Part shown: positions 8,819-17,589 of the stretch, piece by piece
How the letters are laid out: the number at the start of each line of letters is the position of its first letter
Numbering within the stretch: the stretch's first letter is position 1
Assembly (NCBI GenBank): GCA_029309925.1
Contig: JARKND010000004.1
Span: forward strand, 930,001 to 994,000
From: Fulvivirgaceae bacterium JP3-4
GTDB taxonomy: Bacteria; Bacteroidota; Bacteroidia; Cytophagales; Cyclobacteriaceae
DNA: 64,000 nt
Direction of reading: 5' to 3'
Program-made: the position numbers and the translations under genes
Notes under the pieces: model-generated
Databases searched by the model: none
What the model was told of the DNA's origin: nothing
What the model saw: only the letters and a program-made list of their open reading frames with translations

Positions 8819-10789
8819 ATGGAAAAGAGACCTCTTTCAGATAAAACGGTACGTGACAACAAGTTTTTGAATGCCCTTGCTGAAGCTTTCAGGCTGCAGG
8901 AAGCGATTCTGAACACTGCTGACATTCCGATGATCTCCATCTCTCCGGATGGCATGATCACCAGCGTGAACCGTTGCGCAGAGAGTCTCCTGGGCCACAG
9001 GTCAGAAGAATTGATCGGCAAGAACACACCATTGTTGTTTTTTAACCTTGAGGAGATCATTTCAAAAGGCGAGAGCCTGTCACATCAGCACAACGTGACG
9101 CTGGAGCCCTTGTTTGATGTACTCATTTATGAAGCAAAAATTTCCCGGAAGACTACACGCGATACGTGGACAATGATCCGGAAAGATGGAAGCAAGTTTC
9201 CTGCTTCTTTGTCCATCAGTCCGTTGCTCGATGAACAGGACTCCATCATGGGCTACGTGGCAATTCCAAAAGATATTTCAGAGACGCTGGCCGCGAAAGA
9301 AATCTCAAAAAGTACGGATGAAAAATTCAAGATCCTGGCGGAGAATGTCCCGGGAGCAATTTACCTCTGTCATAATGATGAGCAGTACTCGGTCATTTAT
9401 CTGAATGATCACATTGAAGTGATTACGGGCTATTCACCAGAAGAATTTTATTCTAAAGAGGTCAGTTTCGCGAACATCTTCCATCCCGAAGATGCGCCCT
9501 ACATACGCGAAGGGATCAATCAGGCGATCAAGCGAAAAACACAGTTCAGCCTCCGGTACAGGATCCGTCATAAGTCTGGCGACTGGCGCTGGATCGAAGA
9601 GACTGGCGTTGGCGTATTTGACGGTGATCGTCTGACAATGCTCGAGGGCTTCCTCACTGACGTTACAGCGCAACGTAATGCGGAAGCAGAGCTTATCCAG
9701 ATCACGGAGGAAAATCATCGGGTGTTCAACAATCCGGTCAGCCTCAACGTTGTGATTGGCGAAAAGGGAAACTTCAAACGTGTCAGCGATTCGTGGGTTA
9801 GCCTCCTGGGCTGGAGCAAGGAAGAACTCATGCAGACCTACTTTACCGAGTTTCTCCACCCGGATGATATTGATGCAACGATGAAGGCGGTCCAGCGACT
9901 GAAAAATGGTGAAGAAGTAAGCCAGTTTGAAAACCGATATCGCTGCAAAGATGGCTCGTATCGATGGCTTCTTTGGAGCTGCGCGCCAGATCTGCACCTT
10001 CCGCTGGTCTATGCATCCGCTGTTGATATTACAAACCGCAAAAAGTCTGAAGAGGAACTCTTGCGTTCGAAGACAAATATTGAAGCGATAGCATTAACGT
10101 TGCAGGAGCAGAACAAAGCGTTGGATGAATTCGCTCACATTATTTCACACAACCTGCGATCACCGATAGGAAATATTAATGCGCTGATCAACCTGCTGGA
10201 TGAAAACAGTGGCATCCAGGACTACAAACTTATCTTTTACAAGCTGAAGAATGTGGCCACCAACCTGAGCGAAACCATGAACGACCTCATGGAGACACTC
10301 AAGGCGAAAACACAAACTGACCTCCACAAAGATCAGCTGCGCTTCAAAGAGATCCTTGACAAAGTTGTTCAGTCCCTGGAAGGGGACCTGATTCAGGCGG
10401 AAGCCTCTGTGACGTTTGATTTCAATGACGCACCGCACATCGAATACCCAAAAGCTTACCTGGAAAGTATTTTTCAGAACCTTCTGAGCAACGCGATCAA
10501 GTACAAATCAAGCGAGCGCAAACCAAAAATTCATTTCCAGTCTGCGCGAATGGAGAAAAAGGGTCAATCCTATACCGAGCTCAGAATAACCGATAACGGC
10601 CAGGGAATAGATCTCGAAAAATTCGGTGACAAACTATTCGGACTTCATAAAACTTTCCACACCCATGACCAGGCTCGCGGTGTGGGACTCTTTCTCATCA
10701 AAACTCAAATTGAGTCTATGGGCGGAACCATCTCTGCCGACAGCGAAGTCGACAAAGGCACTACCTTTACGATACGTTTTCGTGGATAA
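8819..10789 (+). CDS. Soluble multi-PAS sensor histidine kinase
   Basis: A 656-residue histidine kinase with no signal peptide or membrane segment, hence a cytosolic sensor. Three PAS domains are visible: about 24-150 with IRKDGSKFPASLSISPLLD, about 163-290 with YRIRHKSGDWRWIEETG, and about 293-412 with YRCKDGSYRWLLWS. The HisKA block is DEFAHIISHNLRSPIGNINA with phospho-acceptor His444. The HATPase has the N box NLLSNAIKYKS, G1 DNGQGID and G2 GVGLFLIKTQIESMGG. There is no receiver domain and no adjacent response regulator, so it is an orphan kinase. The gene converges on an FtsX-type permease. Confidence 0.93.
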   Translation: MEKRPLSDKTVRDNKFLNALAEAFRLQEAILNTADIPMISISPDGMITSVNRCAESLLGHRSEELIGKNTPLLFFNLEEIISKGESLSHQHNVTLEPLFDVLIYEAKISRKTTRDTWTMIRKDGSKFPASLSISPLLDEQDSIMGYVAIPKDISETLAAKEISKSTDEKFKILAENVPGAIYLCHNDEQYSVIYLNDHIEVITGYSPEEFYSKEVSFANIFHPEDAPYIREGINQAIKRKTQFSLRYRIRHKSGDWRWIEETGVGVFDGDRLTMLEGFLTDVTAQRNAEAELIQITEENHRVFNNPVSLNVVIGEKGNFKRVSDSWVSLLGWSKEELMQTYFTEFLHPDDIDATMKAVQRLKNGEEVSQFENRYRCKDGSYRWLLWSCAPDLHLPLVYASAVDITNRKKSEEELLRSKTNIEAIALTLQEQNKALDEFAHIISHNLRSPIGNINALINLLDENSGIQDYKLIFYKLKNVATNLSETMNDLMETLKAKTQTDLHKDQLRFKEILDKVVQSLEGDLIQAEASVTFDFNDAPHIEYPKAYLESIFQNLLSNAIKYKSSERKPKIHFQSARMEKKGQSYTELRITDNGQGIDLEKFGDKLFGLHKTFHTHDQARGVGLFLIKTQIESMGGTISADSEVDKGTTFTIRFRG

Positions 10790-10796
10790 TTTTTTC

Positions 10797-10896
10797 AACG
10801 CAAAGACGCTAAGGGATTCGAACAGTTTTATTATACAATTGTTGATCGTGCATAAGCAAGTGCCTGCATCTGACCTTTTCTTTGCGCCTTTGCGTT
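10797..10896. repeat. Dispersed intergenic inverted repeat, copy 2
   Basis: The left arm AACGCAAAGACGCTAAG (10797-10813) pairs with the right arm ending at 10896, whose reverse complement is AACGCAAAGGCGCAAAG. The arms agree at 15 of 17 positions. It fills the gap between two convergent genes and may serve as a terminator. It shares the GACGCTAAG word with copy 1. Confidence 0.6.
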
Positions 10897-10900
10897 AAAG

Positions 10901-13300
10901 TTATTCATCGCGGAGTGATTTCACCGGATTCGCTGAGGCTGCGCGCACCACGTGATATCCAACCGTTGAAAGTGTGATAACAAAGGCGAGTAGTGCTGAG
11001 ACAAGAAAGGTCAGCCATTCACCGGTAAGTTCTATCCGGTAGGCAAAATTTTGAAGCCAGTTGTCAGTGAAGTACCACGCAGCCGGGAACGCCAGCAACA
11101 TTCCTATTCCCACCAGCACAAAAAACTCTTTGGACACGAGGAACACCAGGTTCTGAACGCTTGCGCCAATCACTTTCCTTACACCAATTTCCTTCGTGCG
11201 TTGTTCTGTTGTAAACGCTGCAAGGCCAAGTAAACCGAGACACGCAATGATTACCGTCAGAATTGAGAATGATGTAAAAATCTGACTTCGCTTTTCATCA
11301 GCGCGATATTGCGAATTGAAGTCGCTGTCAAGGAACTGGTATTCGAACGGCTGTGTAGGATATACCTCCTTCCAGACGTTCTCAACCGCTGCAAGCGATT
11401 TTTGCACATCTCCTTCGGCCGTGCGCACAAAAACGAACCTGAAGTTTTTATCAAGGACGATCATCAGTGGTTCGATCACATCATAGAGTGAGTTCTGGTG
11501 ATAGTCTTTAACAACACCTACAACATGCTTTTCAATGTTCGTGTTGTTGGGACCGCCACCTTCGATCACATATTTTTTACCGAGAGGGTTTGTCCAACCC
11601 ATTCGTCTGACCATGGCTTCGTTTACCAAAACAGCATAGATGGTGTCTGAAGCAATGTCGCGTGAAAAATCCCTGCCCTGCACAACCTGCATTCCCATCG
11701 CCTTCACGAAATCAAAGTCTGCAGTGAAGAGGTCAACACCCCGATCAACCATCTTTCCGTCATTATCCTCCACTTTGAAAAGATTCTTTCCGATGTTTTG
11801 TCCGGGCGATGCCGTTGCCATCCCCACACCTGCTACCTGTGAGGTTTGTCTTAGCCGGTCCGCCAGCAGGGTCGCCTTTGATTGAAGTTCTGGTCCCGCA
11901 AGGTTAATACGAACAACATGTTCCTTATCGAAACCGAGATCCTTGTTACGCATAAAGTTGAGCTGATCGAAGACGATCAGCGTTGAGATCAGCATGAAGA
12001 TGGAAATTGCAAATTGAGTAACCACAAGCACTCTGCGGAAAACAACAGTTCCTCCTTTTGTTGACAGCTTTCCCTTTAACACACTGACCGGATTGAATCC
12101 GGATAAATAAAATGCGGGATAGCTTCCGCCAACAATACCGGTAAAGATGACAACGCCCAGCAAGCTCATCATTACAGGAGCCTGCATGACATAAGAAAAC
12201 GGAAGTTGCTTGTTTGCCAGCGTATTGAAACCAGGCAAGAGGACGTAAACCAAGATCAAGCTCAACACCAGCGCCATCAGTGTAATGACGAGTGACTCTG
12301 TGATGAATTGAACTACAAGTTGCTTGCGCTGCGAGCCCATCACCTTGCGAACGCCAACTTCTTTGGCGCGGTTTGCCGACCGCGCAGTAGCAAGGTTCAT
12401 GTAGTTGATACATGCAATGATCAGCATGAATACAGCAATCGCTCCGAAGATGTAGATGTATGAGATATCTCCACCTTCCTCAGCTTCGTCCGCAATCTTC
12501 GAATACAGGTGAATGTCAGTAATCCGCTGCAATCCATACTTCACCTTAATGTTGAATTGCTCAAAGATGGGATTCACTTTCTCCTTTACAACTTTGTCGA
12601 GGCTCGCTTCCATTTTTGCCAGATCGTAACCAGGAGGCAATTGTATATACGTGAAGACGCCAAAACCACCCCATGCGCCCGGAGGGAAAGAAGTTGTAGG
12701 GCGAGAGATGAGCGCATCAAAACGGAAATGACTGTTGGTGGGGACATCTTTGATGACACCGGTTACCTTCAGCTCTTCGTTCTGCTGGTTTTGCAGCGCC
12801 TCACCGATGGCTTCTTTCGCGCTGCCGAAATACTTTTTAGCAATCGACTCCGTCAGAACAATTGACTGAGGTGCATCGAGCGCTGTGCCAGGTTCACCTT
12901 CAATAAATTCATAGGTGAACATGTCGAATATGGTGGAATCGGTACGGTAGAAATCTTCTTCGAAGAATTTCTTTTCCCCGTTCTTATACTCCGTTCTGGG
13001 TGTTCCGAAAAAGCGAACCGCATTTTTTACTTCCGGGTAGTTATCGCGAAGTTCATCGCCCAGCGGGGCCTGAACAACTGACCATGTGAAAGCATCGTCC
13101 GGTTCCTTAATATTGGAGATGATCCGATAAATATTATCTGCATTCTTATGATAGCGGTCATAGCTCAGTTCATGGAGAATGTAAAGAAACAGGAACAGAC
13201 TGCAAGTGATACCGATGGTGAGCCCAAGGATATTGATAGCGCTGTACGTTTTATCCTTCAGGATATTTCGCAACGCAATTTTCAACAGGTTTTTAAACAT
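10901..13300 (-). CDS. MacB/FtsX-type ABC transporter permease, ~800 residues
   Basis: A 799-residue permease with the duplicated layout common in Bacteroidota: a MacB periplasmic core and an FtsX domain, each occurring twice. It opens MFKNLLKIALRNILKDKTYSAINILGL, the usual start of the family. FtsX signatures are NRAKEVGVRKVMGSQRKQLV (mid-protein) and RTKEIGVRKVIGASVQNLV (C-terminal), each followed by three membrane helices, plus the N-terminal anchor. It has no ATPase domain, and no partner ATPase lies next to it. Such permeases often sit beside PadR regulators, but here they are 30 kb apart. The substrate is unknown. Confidence 0.9.
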   Translation of the reverse strand: MFKNLLKIALRNILKDKTYSAINILGLTIGITCSLFLFLYILHELSYDRYHKNADNIYRIISNIKEPDDAFTWSVVQAPLGDELRDNYPEVKNAVRFFGTPRTEYKNGEKKFFEEDFYRTDSTIFDMFTYEFIEGEPGTALDAPQSIVLTESIAKKYFGSAKEAIGEALQNQQNEELKVTGVIKDVPTNSHFRFDALISRPTTSFPPGAWGGFGVFTYIQLPPGYDLAKMEASLDKVVKEKVNPIFEQFNIKVKYGLQRITDIHLYSKIADEAEEGGDISYIYIFGAIAVFMLIIACINYMNLATARSANRAKEVGVRKVMGSQRKQLVVQFITESLVITLMALVLSLILVYVLLPGFNTLANKQLPFSYVMQAPVMMSLLGVVIFTGIVGGSYPAFYLSGFNPVSVLKGKLSTKGGTVVFRRVLVVTQFAISIFMLISTLIVFDQLNFMRNKDLGFDKEHVVRINLAGPELQSKATLLADRLRQTSQVAGVGMATASPGQNIGKNLFKVEDNDGKMVDRGVDLFTADFDFVKAMGMQVVQGRDFSRDIASDTIYAVLVNEAMVRRMGWTNPLGKKYVIEGGGPNNTNIEKHVVGVVKDYHQNSLYDVIEPLMIVLDKNFRFVFVRTAEGDVQKSLAAVENVWKEVYPTQPFEYQFLDSDFNSQYRADEKRSQIFTSFSILTVIIACLGLLGLAAFTTEQRTKEIGVRKVIGASVQNLVFLVSKEFFVLVGIGMLLAFPAAWYFTDNWLQNFAYRIELTGEWLTFLVSALLAFVITLSTVGYHVVRAASANPVKSLRDE

Positions 13301-13392
13301 GACGTATGATTAACGTAGTAATGTATGATGATGATGTCGCAGGCCAAAAAGTTTGAAAAATATGCAGGTCTTTATGGGGTATAAAAAATTAA

Positions 13393-13481
13393 GGGTTCGA
13401 CCACCTTTAACCTAAACCTATGAAGAGTTAATGTAGGCCGAACCCGCAAATGGGAATTGCTGAATGAAGGTTTACAATTCC
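13393..13481 (-). promoter_or_regulatory. Structured leader candidate upstream of the FtsX permease
   Basis: GGGTTCG (13393-13399) pairs with CGAACCC (13439-13445), with a nested TTAAC/GTTAA pair. A second hairpin pairs GGAATTG (13453-13459) with CAATTCC (13475-13481). Both lie 93-181 bases before the permease start, where an mRNA leader is expected. No known riboswitch family is recognised. Confidence 0.35.
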
Positions 13482-13572
13482 TGTACCATTTTCATTGTTG
13501 GAAATTTACCTCGAAAGAAGGCATTAACATTAATTAACTTGTACGGTTTCACGAAAAAGTGTCCGGACGTGG

Positions 13573-13716
13573 GATTTAAGATTTTAGATTTTAGATTTTA
13601 GATTTTAGATTGGGTGTATCCCAATGCAACAAGTTTCGGCAATGACGACAAAGACTCCATAAGGGTACATACGAGAGCATCAACGCTTCCTAAATTCTTA
13701 AATCAAAAATCTAAAG
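13573..13716. repeat. TTTTAGATT word repeat with inverted partner
   Basis: Around 13575-13612 the word GATTTTA is repeated in tandem about five times. Near 13688-13715 the sequence AATTCTTAAATCAAAAATCTAAAG is approximately its reverse complement. The structure could fold and terminate transcription. Confidence 0.5.
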
Positions 13717-14088
13717 TCAATCTATGGGCTCCCACAACTCGATCTTATTCCCTTCCGGATCTAATATCCACCCAAACTTGCCGTAATCGAATGACTGAAT
13801 CTCTCCTACCTGCTGAACGCCCTCTTCTTTAAGGACTTTAATTAGTTCCTCCAGGTTTTCCACTCTGTAATTGAACATAAAGGGCTTCTCGCTTGGCGCG
13901 AAGTAGTCCGTGTCTTTTTTAAATGGGTTCCAGACTGTCTGAGCCGGATTCGCTGCATTGACGTTATCAGTGTTATACCACTGAAAAATTCCTTCAATGC
14001 CAAGATGTTTCGAATACCATTCTTTAATTGCCTTTGGGTTTTCAGATTTAAAAAACACGCCACCCAGACCGGTTACTCTCTTATTCAT
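13717..14088 (-). CDS. VOC (glyoxalase/bleomycin-resistance fold) family protein
   Basis: A single vicinal-oxygen-chelate module of 123 residues. I prefer the ATG at 14088 (MNKRVTGLGGVFFKSENP) over the ATG at 14112, because it is preceded by an A-rich stretch and gives the canonical VOC start. Visible features are the first beta-alpha-beta-beta-beta unit GGVFFKSENPKAIKEWYSKHLG and the second unit ending FGWILDPEGNKIELWEP, with a C-terminal Glu metal ligand. The substrate is unknown; many such proteins bind small hydrophobic compounds or are uncharacterised hydrolases or isomerases. Confidence 0.85.
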   Translation of the reverse strand: MNKRVTGLGGVFFKSENPKAIKEWYSKHLGIEGIFQWYNTDNVNAANPAQTVWNPFKKDTDYFAPSEKPFMFNYRVENLEELIKVLKEEGVQQVGEIQSFDYGKFGWILDPEGNKIELWEPID

Positions 14089-14184
14089 ATTTGCTTTTGT
14101 TATCGCTGACACTCAGCCGTTAAGTTTAATAATTCATTTTCATTTGCGCGGGACTCTATCCCAATGTATATGACCTCGTTGCCT

Positions 14185-14718
14185 TCAACTCTGTACTTCT
14201 TTCGGAAGAAACTGTGGACGCCTCAATAGCGCTGCACAAATTAACGTAATGACGAATCCAACGGGTACGATCTCAATCAGCGTAAACAAAAAGCGGAAAA
14301 CAGGATTTGCATACATACTGCTCATCGATTCCATCTGCTCCTTTGTAGCCGAAATCTCCTGGGCCGAGGCACCACCTTCCGCGAGTTTGGTCAGCGAGTA
14401 CTCGGTATATTTCTGCATAAAGTCGCGCGCGTATAGGTTAAAATACAGCTCCCACCCCAATGCATACATTACGGAGGCGATCAAAGTTACAAGCATTCCA
14501 ACTTTGAATGCCTTGCCAAATGTAATCGAGCCGTTCAGGTGATTGTCGCGATAATTCTTTACAGCAAAGAAGATAAGCGAAAATGCTATCACCATCGAGG
14601 CATAGCCGATATACATTCCGTTTTCAAAATCCATACTTCCGCCAGGGTGGCTGATAAAAAACATCGATGCCACAATCAGGCCGGCAATGAGACCATAGAT
14701 CAATACAATTTTTTTCAT
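14185..14718 (-). CDS. DUF4199 domain inner-membrane protein
   Basis: A 177-residue protein with four predicted membrane helices, near residues 4-24, 34-53, 70-92 and 145-166. A hydrophilic stretch between helices three and four contains YTEYSLTKLAEGGASAQE. The opening, the FGKAFKVGMLVT block and the length match DUF4199, a family found mainly in Bacteroidota and without known function. It is followed (in transcription) by the VOC gene and preceded by a membrane-tethered LuxR regulator, but the gaps are about 100-200 bases, so an operon is not assured. Confidence 0.8.
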   Translation of the reverse strand: MKKIVLIYGLIAGLIVASMFFISHPGGSMDFENGMYIGYASMVIAFSLIFFAVKNYRDNHLNGSITFGKAFKVGMLVTLIASVMYALGWELYFNLYARDFMQKYTEYSLTKLAEGGASAQEISATKEQMESMSSMYANPVFRFLFTLIEIVPVGFVITLICAALLRRPQFLPKEVQS

Positions 14719-14914
14719 AGCGTTTTTGTTTTATAATGCCCGAATCACGCACCCAAAGCAGATTTTTCGCTCACCCGAAAGGATGAATCGATGTTAAATT
14801 AAGAAAATCGTCCTTTTGAGGGAAGGGAAGCTGGGGCTGGGATGCCGGGTGCCAGGAGTACCCGGGTCTGACTGAACATGGTGCGCTTACACGATGGGCG
14901 AGCGAAACACGTTG

Positions 14915-15373
14915 TTACGGGATGAGTTTAAGGTCTTTGCCTTTTTGAATGGCTTGGGTTCTCCTCTTCACGTCTAACCTTATAAAAAGATTTGAGGTAT
15001 GAGTCTTTACTGTATTTAATGATAACGCCAACCGGTCGGCTATTTGTTGATTCGACAGACCCTGTGCCATCAGGTCCAGCACCTCAAGTTCGCGCTTGCT
15101 GATTTCGAGGCGAGATAGATTTTCCTGGTTTACGACAAACAGTGGAGCCGTCTCCTTCACAATTCGTTTAGTGGTAGTCAGCTTCCGCCCCGCCCAAACT
15201 CCGACAACCACAAAAATTACTGCAATCAGCCCGATATAAAATTCGCGTGAAAACTCTCGGATTACAAACTTGTATTCAATCCATCTTAAAACGAAGAATA
15301 ACGCAGCCAGAGCAAGACCGTAAATAATTCCTTTTCGCATCCATACAAAGATCGTATGAATTATGAGAATCAT
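14915..15373 (-). CDS. Membrane-anchored LuxR-type HTH regulator
   Basis: A 152-residue protein. Two hydrophobic segments (about residues 15-32 and 45-63) are followed by a C-terminal GerE/LuxR helix-turn-helix with LEISKRELEVLDLMAQGLS, NQQIADRLALSLNTVKTHTSNLF and the closing RRTQAIQKGKDL. There is no receiver or autoinducer domain. I use the ATG at 15373; an internal ATG at 15340 (MRKGII) is also possible. A DNA-binding domain held at the inner membrane suggests one-component signalling or release by proteolysis. Such short proteins recur in Bacteroidota, with unknown targets. Confidence 0.85.
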   Translation of the reverse strand: MILIIHTIFVWMRKGIIYGLALAALFFVLRWIEYKFVIREFSREFYIGLIAVIFVVVGVWAGRKLTTTKRIVKETAPLFVVNQENLSRLEISKRELEVLDLMAQGLSNQQIADRLALSLNTVKTHTSNLFIRLDVKRRTQAIQKGKDLKLIP

Positions 15374-15422
15374 CAATTAACAGACAACAACCAAGGCTGC
15401 GAGCAGCATGCCAACAACTGAC

Positions 15423-15469
15423 TAATTCCTAGTGCCTAATTCCTAATGCCTAATGCCTAATGCCTATTT
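15423..15469. repeat. CCTAATTCCTAATGCCTAATG word repeat
   Basis: CTAATTCCTAGTG, CCTAATTCCTAATG, CCTAATG and CCTAATG follow in near-tandem right after the yifB stop codon. It is direct rather than inverted. Confidence 0.6.
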
Positions 15470-17008
15470 CTACCCCGCCCAGCCTTCACGGTCGAGGCTT
15501 CGGTATTGAATCGCTTCCGCGAGATGTTCCGTCATGATTTCCTGAGTCCCTGCAAGGTCGGCAATGGTGCGCGACACTTTCAGAATTCTGTCATAAGCAC
15601 GGGCGGAAAGTCCAAGTCGCTCCATAGCGGTTTTCAACAACGACCTGCCTGCATCATTGATCGCGCAGATTTCCTTCACCATGTTCGAGGGCATCATCGC
15701 GTTGCAATAAATGTTCTTTTGTTCTGCAAATCGCTTCGACTGGATTTCTCTCGCCCTCACAACCCGTTCACGAATTTGGTCACTGCTCTCTACGCTTCGG
15801 GCAGCGGTCATCTCATCAAAACTCACCGGAACAACTTCAACGTGAAGATCGATTCGGTCAAGCAAGGGTCCGCTGACACGACTGAGATAGCGCTGCACAA
15901 CGCCTGGACCACAAACACATTCCTTTTCGGGATGATTATAAAATCCGCAAGGGCACGGATTCATACTGGCAACGAGCATAAAATTTGACGGATAATCTAT
16001 CGACACTTTCGCGCGTGAGATCGTGACGCGTCTCTCTTCCATAGGCTGACGCATCACTTCAAGCACAGCACGTTTGAACTCCGGCAGTTCATCAAGGAAC
16101 AGCACTCCGTTGTGGGCAAGCGAAATTTCACCGGGTTGCGGATTACCACCTCCGCCCACGAGTGCAACATCCGAAACGGTATGGTGTGGGCTTCGGTATG
16201 GGCGTGTCGTTAGCAGCGCCATGTTACCTGTGAGTTTCCCGGCCACAGAATGGATTTTTGTCGTCTCGAGCGCTTCGTCTAAGGTGAGGGGCGGCAGAAT
16301 CGTGGGTAATCTTTTGGCAAGCATGGTCTTCCCGGCTCCGGGTGGACCAATCATGATCACGTTGTGTCCTCCTGCCGCAGCAATCTCGAGTGCTCGTTTG
16401 ATGTTCTCCTGTCCCTGCACATCCTTGAAGTCAATATCGTAGTGATTGAGTTTCGTGGCGAACACCTCTTTTGCATCGACCACCGTTGGCTCGATGAATG
16501 TTTTTCCCAGCAAAAAGTCCACTGCCTCTTTTAAAGTCTTGACAGGAAGCACAACCAGGTCTTTCACCACCGCAGCCTCGCGCGCATTGTCGGCAGGTAA
16601 AATAAATCCTTTAAATCCTTCCTTCTGAGCCTGAATGGCGATCGGCAACACGCCTTTGATAGGTCTGAGTTTCCCGTCAAGTGCAAGCTCACCCATGATC
16701 AGATAGTCGGGTAGTGACTCCGTTAAGATCTGGCCGGACGCCTGCAGCACACACAGTGCAATCGGAAGGTCATAAGATGAGCCTTCTTTCCTGATGTCAG
16801 CAGGTGCAAGGTTAACCACGGTTTTCTTCCGCGGCATATAATACTTTGAACTTTTCAGCGCAGCTTCAACGCGGTGTTGACTTTCTTTCACCGCATTGTC
16901 GGGAAGTCCGCTCATGAAGAATCGCAAGCCCTGATCGACATTTACTTCTACGCTGATCGTGCGGGCGCTGACACCATGAACTGCGCTGCCGAATGTTTTC
17001 GCCAGCAT
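15470..17008 (-). CDS. YifB/ComM family Mg-chelatase-like AAA+ ATPase
   Basis: A 512-residue AAA+ protein of the YifB/ComM family. In Vibrio, ComM is a hexameric helicase that promotes branch migration during natural transformation. An N-terminal ChlI fold (1-160, LAKTFGSAVHGVSA) is followed by the Mg-chelatase AAA+ core with Walker A GPPGAGKTMLAKRLP (about 218), Walker B LFLDELPEF and arginine-finger region RPYRSPHHTVSD. A zinc-type cysteine cluster, CPCGFYNHPEKECVCGPG, follows, then the C-terminal lid. Length and motifs are complete. It appears monocistronic; no competence gene is near except the distant cinA. Confidence 0.93.
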   Translation of the reverse strand: MLAKTFGSAVHGVSARTISVEVNVDQGLRFFMSGLPDNAVKESQHRVEAALKSSKYYMPRKKTVVNLAPADIRKEGSSYDLPIALCVLQASGQILTESLPDYLIMGELALDGKLRPIKGVLPIAIQAQKEGFKGFILPADNAREAAVVKDLVVLPVKTLKEAVDFLLGKTFIEPTVVDAKEVFATKLNHYDIDFKDVQGQENIKRALEIAAAGGHNVIMIGPPGAGKTMLAKRLPTILPPLTLDEALETTKIHSVAGKLTGNMALLTTRPYRSPHHTVSDVALVGGGGNPQPGEISLAHNGVLFLDELPEFKRAVLEVMRQPMEERRVTISRAKVSIDYPSNFMLVASMNPCPCGFYNHPEKECVCGPGVVQRYLSRVSGPLLDRIDLHVEVVPVSFDEMTAARSVESSDQIRERVVRAREIQSKRFAEQKNIYCNAMMPSNMVKEICAINDAGRSLLKTAMERLGLSARAYDRILKVSRTIADLAGTQEIMTEHLAEAIQYRSLDREGWAG

Positions 17009-17205
17009 GATTCTTTTTGTTTATGGCATCAGAGGTGGGATGATTAAAAGTAAGCGAACGGAAATCACTTACAAAGAAACAGCGGGGAAGATTGTCAAAA
17101 AAGATGCTGTAAAACTGTAAACGGGGTGTGGGTGCAAGAACCAATTCCAAGTTGTTCCAAGTTCCAGGCTTGTGCCCAGCTCCTGGTTCCGAGTTCCGGT
17201 TGAAT

Positions 17206-17523
17206 TCACTTGATTGGCTTCGATGCTGTGATCTTGGCGTTTTCCTGGAGGTCGAACAACTTTGCTTTCAATGTGTTGAGTTCGTTGTTAAGTGAGTTCA
17301 ATTCTTTCTCGTGACTGCGATCGCTTTTGCGCACCCAAAAGAAATCAACGGCCAGTAACACCAACCCGAACATTGCGCCATACTTTGTCAACGAAATCCA
17401 TTCAAGCATCTTCGAAAGAAACATGATGTTGCCTTTGTTAGACTCAACATATATGGTAAAGAACACCAGGAACAAATGGAATACAGCGAAAACCGCATAG
17501 AAGATCAGCCTGTTTCGTTTCAT
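17206..17523 (-). CDS. Small membrane protein with C-terminal coiled coil
   Basis: A 105-residue protein with two hydrophobic helices (about 5-25 and 47-64) and a cytoplasmic tail in which HEKELNSLNNELNTLKAKLF shows clear heptad spacing. I recognise no family. It lies 66 bases downstream of the MsbA-type ABC exporter gene in the same direction and may belong to that transcript. A structural or assembly role at the inner membrane is possible but unproven. Confidence 0.65.
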   Translation of the reverse strand: MKRNRLIFYAVFAVFHLFLVFFTIYVESNKGNIMFLSKMLEWISLTKYGAMFGLVLLAVDFFWVRKSDRSHEKELNSLNNELNTLKAKLFDLQENAKITASKPIK

Positions 17524-17589
17524 GGGGACGCACCCGGGGGTTTACCGGAATTTCAAAGGTACGGGAAAAATAAAAAGCCGCCAAACCGA

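Larger units (their letters stand above)
13301..13716. other. 416-base gene-free region with hairpins and word repeats
   Basis: I see no credible gene here. The permease-proximal half holds two stem-loops (13393-13445 and 13453-13481). The VOC-proximal half holds a TTTTAGATTTTAGATT run whose reverse complement partly recurs at 13684-13715, forming a loose inverted repeat next to the VOC stop codon. Confidence 0.6.

Noticed and set aside
16074-16442. 122-codon plus-strand frame opposite yifB
   Set aside because: It is the complement of the Walker-motif region; composition (Ser/Pro-rich) is that of a shadow frame.
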